From the NCBI GenBank assembly GCA_043747765.1, contig JAYTOM010000313.1, positions 1 to 5,116 of the forward strand: DNA of 5,116 nucleotides. Direction: 5' to 3'. Of this stretch, positions 1-5,116 are shown piece by piece. The translations under genes were made by a program, and so were the position numbers. Each line of letters starts with the position of its first letter. Within the stretch, counting starts at the first letter, position 1. Below the pieces are notes generated by a model. It saw nothing but the letters and a program-made list of their open reading frames with translations. It was not told where the DNA came from and did not search any database. The stretch comes from WLMZ01 sp043747765 (GTDB lineage: Bacteria > Actinomycetota > Acidimicrobiia > Acidimicrobiales > Ilumatobacteraceae).

Positions 1-128
1 TAGCGATCGACGAGTGTCTCGTACAGCGCAACGGCGTCGACGTGGTCCGGTGAGTCGGTGGCGAGGAGGGAGTTGACGAAACTGGCGTCGAGCAGAACCG
101 AGCGGACCTTTGGCTTGGCCGACTTCAC
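1..128 (-). CDS. PIN-domain (VapC-like) protein, N-terminal fragment
   Basis: This is the first 42 codons of a gene that runs off the left edge. The translation starts with a basic leader and then reads VRSVLLDASFVNSLLA, followed by an Asp/His-containing turn and a helix (VDAVALYETLVDR). This matches the first strand and helices of PIN-domain nucleases, in which the early Asp (D14 here) is one of the metal-binding acidic residues. Known family members cleave RNA, often as VapC toxins. The GTG at 128-126 is chosen because it overlaps the TGA of the upstream PAP2 gene as GTGA. The same frame has a stop about 50 nt further upstream and no better start between. No clear Shine-Dalgarno is seen, so translation is probably coupled to the PAP2 gene. 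No antitoxin gene precedes it. The remaining acidic residues lie outside the window, so nuclease function is not confirmed. Confidence 0.68.
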   Translation of the reverse strand, partial: MKSAKPKVRSVLLDASFVNSLLATDSPDHVDAVALYETLVDR

Positions 129-1216
129 GCTGGCACAGGTGTCTGGTCCGTGGCGACGCCGAACATGGAATTGTCAGTGTCGGCTGCGGTGAAGAACCGC
201 CGGGCGCGGTCGGCGCGAACACGGCGTTGATGCCGCTCCTGCCATCCCCACAACAGAAAGGACAGACCAACGAGCACCCAGCCGACGAGGCCGTCGATGA
301 CCCAGTGCTCGCCGAAGTAGACGAGCGATGTCAGCATGATCAGCGGGAAGCACAGTACGAGGCCTTTGAGCCATTTCGGTTTGATCCGGGGCAGGAAGAA
401 CGCGGGGACGAACAACGCGAACGAGGCGTGCAACGACGGCATCGCCGCCACGGCGTTGCCCCAGTCGAGGGCCGTCTCCCAACTCTTCGTGAAACTCTTC
501 ATCCCGAGCGACGTGAAGCCGCGACTGGTGTGCCGGGCCAGAGGAGCAATCGCATCGTACGGACCCGACGAGGCCATCCACGGCGGAGCGGTCGGCAGGA
601 CGACGAACATCGCACACGCAACCAGGAGCAGCGAAGCGAACCGCTTCATGAAGCGAGCCCACTCGCGATGCGATGTGACCCACAACATTGCGATGGCGAT
701 GATGGGGAAGATGAAGTGAGTGAAGTACGTGGTGGAGGCGATCTTGTCGTACCAGTGGACGTGGTACTTGTCGTAGAAGTGCTTTTGCAGGAACACGTTC
801 GGGTCTGTTCCGAAGAACAGGAACCGGTCGATGTTGCGCGGCGCGTACACCTGCAATTCGAAGCCGGCGCGGTCCGCCCAACCGCGACTTTCGTCGTACG
901 CGAACCACATCACGCAGTAGCAGAGAGTGTCCGACACCAGCCACACCCACCGGCGCACCGGACGACCGAGATGGCCGATGACGATGAAGATACCGACCGA
1001 GATGCCGACCGAGATCCGGTCGATGATCAGACCCTTCTTGACGAACCACGCAACGTAGCCGACCGCGAACACAGCAAAGCCGACCGCCCGGATGAGATAC
1101 CACGGGTCGTCGGGTACGACCTGACGGAGTGTTGGTTCGAACGGGACCGACGGACGCGGTGGCGGTTCGCTGCTTGCTGGTTCAGCGAGGACGAGCGTGG
1201 ATTCCGACACAGACAT
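125..1216 (-). CDS. PAP2/AUR1-like membrane phosphatase or phosphotransferase
   Basis: This is a 363-residue polytopic membrane protein of the PAP2 superfamily, closest in style to the PAP2_3/inositolphosphotransferase group. Hydrophobic segments lie near residues 41-59, 67-82, 90-106, 163-180, 192-208, 264-277, 284-301 and 307-324. The catalytic pattern is visible as AMPSLHAS (258-265, His263) and GEHWVIDG (302-309, His304 and Asp308). LPTAPPWMA (207-215) and an HWYD...H stretch (154-167) are typical of this subgroup. A canonical first motif (K-x6-RP) is not seen. Family members remove or transfer phosphate-linked groups on membrane lipids; the substrate cannot be told from sequence. The ATG at 1216 is immediately preceded by an in-frame TGA, so the start is there or slightly downstream. 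The N-terminal 40 residues are Pro/Ser-rich and probably disordered, and the C-terminal tail is Arg-rich then polar. The stop overlaps the PIN gene start. Confidence 0.9.
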   Translation of the reverse strand: MSVSESTLVLAEPASSEPPPRPSVPFEPTLRQVVPDDPWYLIRAVGFAVFAVGYVAWFVKKGLIIDRISVGISVGIFIVIGHLGRPVRRWVWLVSDTLCYCVMWFAYDESRGWADRAGFELQVYAPRNIDRFLFFGTDPNVFLQKHFYDKYHVHWYDKIASTTYFTHFIFPIIAIAMLWVTSHREWARFMKRFASLLLVACAMFVVLPTAPPWMASSGPYDAIAPLARHTSRGFTSLGMKSFTKSWETALDWGNAVAAMPSLHASFALFVPAFFLPRIKPKWLKGLVLCFPLIMLTSLVYFGEHWVIDGLVGWVLVGLSFLLWGWQERHQRRVRADRARRFFTAADTDNSMFGVATDQTPVPA

Positions 1217-1218
1217 TC

Positions 1219-1246
1219 AAGATACACAGCCGACGCTCGGGAGCAA
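1219..1246 (-). promoter_or_regulatory. Possible sigma70-type promoter for the PAP2 gene
   Basis: On the minus strand, TTGCTC (1246-1241) and TATCTT (1224-1219) are separated by 16 nt, each matching the consensus hexamers at 4 of 6 positions. The -10 box is only 2 nt from the ATG at 1216. Transcription would then begin at about codon 3, a GTG at 1210-1208, giving a leaderless message. No Shine-Dalgarno precedes the ATG, which fits leaderless use. The match is weak and could be chance. Confidence 0.25.
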
Positions 1247-1261
1247 CGGCACGGTGAACCA

Positions 1262-1273
1262 GCCGTGAACGGC
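1262..1273. repeat. Short inverted repeat between FAD-subunit and PAP2 genes
   Basis: The + strand reads gccgtgaacggc, a 5-bp arm (gccgt/acggc) with a 2-nt centre, or a 4-bp stem with a 4-nt loop. It directly abuts the 14-bp tandem repeat array at 1274. It could be a small hairpin or a protein-binding dyad; there is no U-tract to support a terminator. Confidence 0.3.
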
Positions 1274-1343
1274 CTGTCTGGACGAGTCTGTCTGGACGAG
1301 TCTGTCTGGAACCGTCTGTCGGGAACGGTCGGTCGAGATCGGT
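1274..1343. repeat. 14-bp tandem repeat array, five degrading copies
   Basis: On the + strand, two identical copies of ctgtctggacgagt (1274-1287, 1288-1301) are followed by ctgtctggaaccgt (1302-1315), ctgtcgggaacggt (1316-1329) and cggtcgagatcggt (1330-1343). Each copy differs from its neighbour by only 0 to 3 positions. On the minus strand the unit splits into two heptads, ACTCGTC and CAGACAG, the second being the better conserved. The array fills more than half of the 131-bp gap between the FAD-subunit gene and the PAP2 gene. Its continuous divergence in one direction suggests slippage expansion at the PAP2-proximal end. Confidence 0.9.
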
Positions 1344-1358
1344 TCCGTCAAACGGAAC
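1342..1358 (-). terminator. Hairpin over the FAD-subunit stop codon, possible terminator
   Basis: The + strand reads gttccgt-caa-acggaac, a perfect 7-bp stem with a 3-nt loop. On the minus strand the TGA stop (1350-1348) begins in the loop and ends in the stem. No run of U follows, so it is not a standard intrinsic terminator. Terminators lacking a U-tract are reported in high-GC actinobacteria, so a termination or 3'-end protection role is possible but unproven. Confidence 0.35.
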
Positions 1359-2172
1359 TGGCGGCGAGTGCTCTCCGGACCAGGGTCTGGGCGAGGTGGG
1401 TGCGGTACTCCACGCTCGCATTGAGATCGGCCTGGGGGTCGGCATCGGCGGCGGCGAGTTGGGCAGCGTCGTCGACACTGGCTCCGGCGGCGATCGCGTC
1501 GGCGACCTGGGTGGCCAGGATTGGTACGGAACCCATGTTGACGAGGCCGACGCCGCTGCGGGTGCCATCGCGCCATGCGGCGACACCGACGATTGCCCAG
1601 TCCTGGGCGCGGCGGTTGAACTTCTGGAAGTTCCAGCCGGCGCCACCCATCTTCGGGACCCGGATCTCGGTGAGGATCTCGTCGGCGTCGAGCGCCGATT
1701 CGAGGAAACCGATGTAGAAATCCTTGGCGGCGATTTCGCGGCTGCCGTTCGGTCCCTGCACCACGTATGTGGCCCCGAGAGCAAGCGTCGTCGCCGGCAG
1801 ATCGGATGCCGGATCGGCGTGGGCGATGGATCCGCCAATCGTGCCACGGTGACGAACCTGGGCGTCGCCGACGTAACTGGCTGCGTTGGCCAGCAACGGC
1901 ACGTGCTCGGCCAACATCGACGACTTCTCGACGTCCATGTGACGGGTCATCGCCCCGATCGCGATGTGATCACCGCCGTCGCGAATGTAGGAGAGGTCGG
2001 TCAGCCGTCCGATGTCGATCAGCATCGAGGGCTGAGCGAGGCGCAACTTCATCAGCGGCAGCAGGCTGTGGCCGCCGGCGATGAACTTGGCATCCTCGCC
2101 GTATTCGCTGACGAGGCTGATCGCCTCTTCCGCCGACGTGGCCAGCTTGTAGTCGAACGCTGCGGGGATCAT
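1348..2172 (-). CDS. Molybdenum hydroxylase FAD-binding subunit (CoxM/XDH subunit M family)
   Basis: This 274-residue protein is the medium, FAD-binding subunit of a xanthine dehydrogenase/CO dehydrogenase-type enzyme. It has the two diagnostic FAD contacts of the family, AGGHSLLPLMKLR (32-44) and GTIGGSIAHADPASDLPA (110-127). The C-terminal domain ends with NASVEYRTHLAQTLVRRAL (251-269), the usual closing helix. Length is close to the usual 270-290, so it appears intact. In characterised enzymes this subunit takes electrons from the [2Fe-2S] subunit and passes them to an acceptor such as quinone or NAD+. The ATG at 2172 overlaps the upstream stop as ATGA and has GGGAG six nt before it. The frame stays open further upstream to 2493, but that part only shadows the Fe-S gene. 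CO, purine, aldehyde or N-heterocycle oxidation cannot be chosen, since substrate specificity resides in the missing large subunit. Confidence 0.93.
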   Translation of the reverse strand: MIPAAFDYKLATSAEEAISLVSEYGEDAKFIAGGHSLLPLMKLRLAQPSMLIDIGRLTDLSYIRDGGDHIAIGAMTRHMDVEKSSMLAEHVPLLANAASYVGDAQVRHRGTIGGSIAHADPASDLPATTLALGATYVVQGPNGSREIAAKDFYIGFLESALDADEILTEIRVPKMGGAGWNFQKFNRRAQDWAIVGVAAWRDGTRSGVGLVNMGSVPILATQVADAIAAGASVDDAAQLAAADADPQADLNASVEYRTHLAQTLVRRALAASSV

Positions 2173-2666
2173 GACGGGCTCCCGGCGCTGACGGTGGGCG
2201 CTGTGGCCTTGGCCGTTGCCGCCGCAGCGAGCACGGACTTGACGATGTTGTGGTAGCCGGTGCAGCGGCACAGGTTGCCCTCGAGCCCGTAGCGCACCTC
2301 GAGTTCGGTCGGATCCGGGTTCTCGTTCAACAATCCGATCGATGCCATGACCATCCCGGGGGTGCAGTAACCGCACTGCAGACCGTGGTTCTCCATGAAG
2401 GCCTGCTGCATCGGATGCAGCACACCATCGACAGCCAGGCTCTCGATCGTGGCGATCTCCTGGCCGCTGGCCTGGACGGCCAGCACCGTGCAACTCTTCA
2501 CCGCCTCACCATTGAGGTGCAGGGTGCAGGCGCCGCAGGACGACGTGTCGCAACCAACGTTGGTGCCGGTCAGGCCGAGGTTCTCGCGGACGTAATGGAC
2601 GAGCAGCGTGCGCGGCTCGACATCGTCCTCGTGCAATGTTCCGTTGACGGTGATGCTGATCTGCAT
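2169..2666 (-). CDS. Molybdenum hydroxylase [2Fe-2S] subunit (CoxS/XDH small subunit family)
   Basis: This 165-residue protein is the small iron-sulfur subunit of a molybdenum hydroxylase. The N-terminal plant-ferredoxin-like domain carries C39-x4-C44-x2-C47-x11-C59 for the first [2Fe-2S] cluster. The C-terminal helical domain carries CGYC (C98, C101) and CRC (C133, C135) for the second. All eight ligands are present. QCGYCTPGMVMA and EGNLCRCTGYHNIV are textbook family signatures. The last 20 residues are an Ala/Thr/Ser tail. Electrons would flow from the molybdopterin site through both clusters to the FAD subunit encoded next. The ATG at 2666 has AGGA seven nt upstream. The gene lies 124 bp downstream of a betaine-type binding protein and overlaps the FAD gene by 4 nt, so the pair is co-translated. 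No large-subunit gene lies on either side within the window, which is unusual. Confidence 0.95.
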   Translation of the reverse strand: MQISITVNGTLHEDDVEPRTLLVHYVRENLGLTGTNVGCDTSSCGACTLHLNGEAVKSCTVLAVQASGQEIATIESLAVDGVLHPMQQAFMENHGLQCGYCTPGMVMASIGLLNENPDPTELEVRYGLEGNLCRCTGYHNIVKSVLAAAATAKATAPTVSAGSPS

Positions 2667-2673
2667 GATGCAG
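2661..2673. repeat. Palindrome over the Fe-S subunit start codon
   Basis: The + strand reads ctgcat-g-atgcag, two 6-bp arms around one central base, covering the ATG of the Fe-S subunit. It could be a small operator-like dyad or, in RNA, a weak structure near the start codon. One such palindrome can occur by chance; no second copy was seen. Confidence 0.3.
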
Positions 2674-2701
2674 TCCTATCAGGATTCGGGGGCAGGGTTT
2701 C

Positions 2702-2790
2702 GGGTCGGGCGGAGGTCAGGCATCGAAGGTCAGGCATCGAAGGTCAGGCATCGGGCGTCGGGTGGCAGGGGTCGGGCGTCGAGCGTCGAG
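2702..2790. repeat. Heptad / 14-bp tandem repeat array upstream of the Fe-S subunit
   Basis: On the + strand, aggtcaggcatcga is repeated exactly at 2713-2726 and 2727-2740, with a third copy at 2741-2754 differing in the last base. Degenerate units continue in the same 14-bp register (2755-2768, 2769-2782) to the stop codon of the binding-protein gene, and a partial unit lies at 2702-2712. Read on the minus strand, the tract divides into about twelve heptads such as ACGCCCG, ATGCCTG and ACCTTCG. It occupies most of the 124-bp gap. No convincing promoter or U-tracted hairpin was seen within it. Confidence 0.9.
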
Positions 2791-3924
2791 TCAGGACAGC
2801 CAGCTGGCGACGACATCGGGGTTGGCGGCCACCCATGCTGTGGCGGCGTCGGCCGGGGTCATGCCCTGCTTGCCCTTGCCGTCGATCATCGCCGCGATGG
2901 CATTCTGCTGATCCGTGGTGAGTGAGATCTTTGCCAAGAACTTCCACGCAGCCGGATTCTTGGTCTGGAGCTTCACGGAGGCGGCCTTGAAGAGATGGTC
3001 GACCGGGTAGTCGCAGGCGAACTTTCCATCGGCGGCCTTGGCGCTGGCCAGACATGCGTCGGTCACGTCGGGCAGCTTGACCTGGGTCAGAGCGACCTGT
3101 GACTGCAGCCAGTGCGGTTGCCAGAACTGCATCAGCAGCGGCGTGTTGTCCTTCACGGCCTGCTGGATCGCCGTGATCAGCGCCGCTTCGGAACCGGCCA
3201 CCACGAACTTGAGGGGGAGATTGAGGTTCTTGATGATCTGCTCGTCATAGCTGACGTAGCTCGGATCGCCCATCAGGAACTGGCCGAGATCTCCGGACTC
3301 GGCGGTGGCGAACACCTTGGCCGTGTCCTTGCTCTTGAAACCCTCCCAGGTCGCCAGTTCGGGATGGGTCTTGAGCATCGCCGTGGGCACATACCAACCG
3401 ATCTTGGCGTTCGGCCCGAGAAGCCCGATGTCGGCGACCGACTTCTTCTCGGTGATGTATGTGGCGACGTCGGCGGCGTGTCCGGATGGCCAGACTTCGA
3501 GGACGGCGTCGATGGCACCGGAGTCCATTCCCGGCCAGGTTGCGTTCTCGTCGATGGCTTGGAGCGTGACCTTGGTGTTGAGCTTGGACTCGAGGATGAC
3601 CTTGGCGATGTTGGCGTTGACGGCCGAGCCGGTCCAGGGGTTGACGGCCAGGGTGATCGGCGCTCCGGCGGCGCCCGTTGTCGCGGCCGTCGTCGCGCTG
3701 GAAACGGCGGTGGAACCCGCGGTCGATGCAGCGGGTGCGGTCGAACCAGTGGAGGACGAGGCTGCGGTTGTTGCGGTCGCGGCTGCCGTTGTCGCCGGTG
3801 TGGATGCAGCGCTGCTGGCGGGGGTCGCAGATTTCGTCGTGGCCGAGCTTCCACAGCTCGCGGCCACGACAGCCAGTGCGCCGGCGATCAGCAGTCCGGC
3901 TGTCCGTACGTGTTTGTTCTTCAT
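2791..3924 (-). CDS. Betaine/quaternary-amine ABC transporter substrate-binding lipoprotein (OpuAC/ProX-like)
   Basis: This 377-residue exported lipoprotein is the binding component of an osmolyte-type ABC importer. It begins with a basic N-terminus, a hydrophobic stretch (9-20) and a lipobox AASC, with lipidation expected at Cys24. Residues 25-88 form a low-complexity Ser/Thr/Ala linker. From about 89 the OpuAC fold follows, with NPWTGS (95-100), LEVWPSG (142-148), IGWYVP (175-180) and QFWQPHW (266-272). Trp97, Trp145, Trp177, Trp268 and Trp272 are candidates for the aromatic cage that holds trimethylammonium ligands in this family. Cys291 and Cys304 might pair. The ATG at 3924 is preceded by GAGGAG, a strong though closely spaced Shine-Dalgarno. 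An in-frame extension to 4098 would overlap the permease and lose the signal peptide position, so it is rejected. The permease ends 25 bp upstream, indicating one operon. Ligand identity (glycine betaine, carnitine, choline, proline betaine) is not resolved. Confidence 0.93.
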   Translation of the reverse strand: MKNKHVRTAGLLIAGALAVVAASCGSSATTKSATPASSAASTPATTAAATATTAASSSTGSTAPAASTAGSTAVSSATTAATTGAAGAPITLAVNPWTGSAVNANIAKVILESKLNTKVTLQAIDENATWPGMDSGAIDAVLEVWPSGHAADVATYITEKKSVADIGLLGPNAKIGWYVPTAMLKTHPELATWEGFKSKDTAKVFATAESGDLGQFLMGDPSYVSYDEQIIKNLNLPLKFVVAGSEAALITAIQQAVKDNTPLLMQFWQPHWLQSQVALTQVKLPDVTDACLASAKAADGKFACDYPVDHLFKAASVKLQTKNPAAWKFLAKISLTTDQQNAIAAMIDGKGKQGMTPADAATAWVAANPDVVASWLS

Positions 3925-3949
3925 GATCTCCTCGATCCGGGTCCGTTCG

Positions 3950-5116
3950 TCACGAGACCTTCTCGCCGTACAGTAACGCACTCCTCGGCGAAGTCCGGCG
4001 AGATCGTGGACCACTCGTTGTGCCGATCCGGTCGCCGAACGCCTGTGTGATGCGGTCGAGGACGACAGCGAGCAGCACGATCGCGACACCGCCGGCAACT
4101 CCCCGACCGATCTGCTTCTTCGTCAGGCCGTACACCGTCTCGAGTCCGAGCCCGCCGGCACCGATCAGTGCAGCCACGACGACTACCGCGAGCACCATGA
4201 TGATCACCTGGTTGATGGCCAGCATCAGCGCTCGGCCGGCAAGCGGCAGCTGCACCTTGAACAGCTCCTGGCGCGGCGTTGCACCGAACGATGTCGCGGC
4301 CTCACGAGGCGCGAACGGGACCTGCCGAAGACCGAGCGTGGTGAGCCGGATGCCAGGGGGAACGGCGTAGATGATGGACGCAACCACCCCTGGGACGCGG
4401 CCGACGGGGAACAGGAACAACACCGGTACGAGATAGACGAACGCGGGCATCACCTGGGCGACGTCGAGCACCGGACGCAAGGCGATTTCGACATTTCGCG
4501 ATCGAGCGGCCCAGATGCCCAGCGGAACAGCGATCAGCAGGCTGAGGATCACTGCCACGAGCACTTGGCTGAGTGTGTCCATCGCCAGGGCCCAGACCCG
4601 GAGCGCACCGATGCCGACGAAGCACAGCGCGCACAGGGTGGCCAGACGCCAGCGACCGGCGATCCAGGCAATGCCGGTGATCGCGGCGACGATCACGTAC
4701 CACGCCGCGCCCTGCAGAAAATCGCGTACCGGGTCGAGGACGTGGATCACGAAGAAGTTGTTGAACGACTCGGTACCGCCGACGATCGGCACGCCGTGAC
4801 GAAGATGCCGGTGCACCCAGTCGGCAGCGTCGTTGATTGGTTTGACGATGTCGATGCTCCACGAGGAGGGGAAGTGGTCGGCCCCAGTCGCGTTGGCAAT
4901 GATCGCCACGGCCACGATCGTCAGGACTCCGGCGGCGGCGGTCAACTGCGGATGTGCGGCGAGTGTTGCCACCCGCTCGGCTCGCTTGCCGCGCCGGGTC
5001 GTCTTCTCGCCGGTGGTCACTCGATCGATCGCGATCGCGGCGAACACGATGGCCAGCCCGGGGGCGAACGCCCTACCGACGTCGATCTTCTGCAATCCGT
5101 CCAGTACGTCGTTGCC
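3950..5116 (-). CDS. Betaine-type ABC transporter permease, tandem two-domain, 5' end missing (ProW/OpuAB-like)
   Basis: The visible part is 388 codons and the frame is open to the right edge, so the start lies outside. Numbering from the first visible codon, residues 1-34 are the C-terminal end of one permease domain (DVGRAFAPGLAIV...AIDRVT). They align without gaps to residues 324-357 (IGRGVAGGVAIV...VLDRIT), the same region of the second domain. Between them is a charged linker, a membrane segment (57-76), the typical ProW N-terminal region, and a complete inner-membrane permease domain. That domain's EAA loop is REAATSFGATPRQ (271-283), ending in VQLPLA, which docks the ATPase. About seven further hydrophobic segments follow residue 130. 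The C-terminal tail is Arg/Ser-rich. The gene is 25 bp from the binding protein, so it supplies that protein's channel; an ATPase gene is expected upstream. The TTG at 5095 is not a credible start because homology continues through it. Confidence 0.92.
   Translation of the reverse strand, partial: GNDVLDGLQKIDVGRAFAPGLAIVFAAIAIDRVTTGEKTTRRGKRAERVATLAAHPQLTAAAGVLTIVAVAIIANATGADHFPSSWSIDIVKPINDAADWVHRHLRHGVPIVGGTESFNNFFVIHVLDPVRDFLQGAAWYVIVAAITGIAWIAGRWRLATLCALCFVGIGALRVWALAMDTLSQVLVAVILSLLIAVPLGIWAARSRNVEIALRPVLDVAQVMPAFVYLVPVLFLFPVGRVPGVVASIIYAVPPGIRLTTLGLRQVPFAPREAATSFGATPRQELFKVQLPLAGRALMLAINQVIIMVLAVVVVAALIGAGGLGLETVYGLTKKQIGRGVAGGVAIVLLAVVLDRITQAFGDRIGTTSGPRSRRTSPRSALLYGEKVS

Noticed and set aside
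110..1717. A 535-codon open frame on the + strand
   Set aside because: It is antisense to the PAP2 gene and part of the FAD-subunit gene. Its translation is Arg/Asp/Glu/His-rich with no recognisable domain, as expected from the opposite strand of high-GC coding DNA.
2173..2493. Longer FAD-subunit protein starting at 2493
   Set aside because: The extra N-terminal part shadows the Fe-S subunit gene in another frame. Family homology begins at the ATG at 2172, which has a ribosome binding site and the ATGA overlap.
2667..2701. Promoter for the Fe-S subunit gene
   Set aside because: TGATAG near the start codon resembles a -10 box, but no -35-like hexamer lies at a suitable distance.
2702..2790. 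CRISPR array
   Set aside because: The repeats are 14-bp head-to-tail units with no spacers.
3112..4050. Gly/Arg-rich open frame on the + strand
   Set aside because: It is the antisense of the binding protein's Ser/Thr/Ala linker and domain; the composition mirrors that linker and shows no independent domain.
3925..4098. Longer binding protein starting at 4098
   Set aside because: The extension overlaps the permease gene and would bury the signal peptide. The ATG at 3924 has GAGGAG and gives a proper lipoprotein signal sequence.
5093..5095. TTG at 5095 as the permease start
   Set aside because: Residues on both sides of it belong to the same conserved C-terminal permease region, so the gene continues beyond the window.

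Overview
The window is dense, high-GC bacterial DNA in which every supportable gene lies on the minus strand. The GC-rich codon use, GTG starts, 4-nt stop/start overlaps and an Ala/Ser/Thr-rich lipoprotein linker suggest Actinomycetota, possibly an Acidimicrobiia-like lineage. The taxon is inferred from style only; there is no rRNA or marker gene here. No tRNA, rRNA, CRISPR array or insertion sequence was seen.

Layout in transcription order (high to low coordinates). (1) 5116-3950: the 3' part of a betaine-type (ProW/OpuAB-like) ABC permease. Its first visible residues are the C-terminal end of one permease domain and are followed by a complete second permease domain, so the full protein looks like a tandem fusion. 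(2) 3924-2791: the cognate OpuAC/ProX-like substrate-binding lipoprotein, 25 bp downstream. (3) A 124-bp gap filled with 7/14-bp tandem repeats. (4) 2666-2169 and 2172-1348: the [2Fe-2S] subunit and the FAD subunit of a xanthine dehydrogenase/CO dehydrogenase-family molybdenum hydroxylase, overlapping by ATGA. The large molybdopterin subunit is not in the window. (5) A 131-bp gap with a second, different 14-bp tandem repeat array and a hairpin over the FAD-subunit stop codon. (6) 1216-125: a polytopic PAP2/AUR1-like membrane phosphatase or phosphotransferase. (7) 128-1: the N-terminus of a PIN-domain (VapC-like) protein, overlapping the PAP2 stop by GTGA and cut by the window edge.

The permease and binding protein should form one importer for a quaternary amine or similar osmolyte; the ATPase is presumably upstream, outside the window. 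The S and M subunits would pass electrons from an unseen Mo-cofactor subunit through the two Fe-S clusters to FAD. Whether the importer supplies a substrate to the hydroxylase is only suggested by adjacency. The least ordinary features are the orphan S-M pair, the two unrelated repeat arrays of the same 14-bp period bracketing it, and the tandem permease fusion. I found no clear evidence of a wholly new system.
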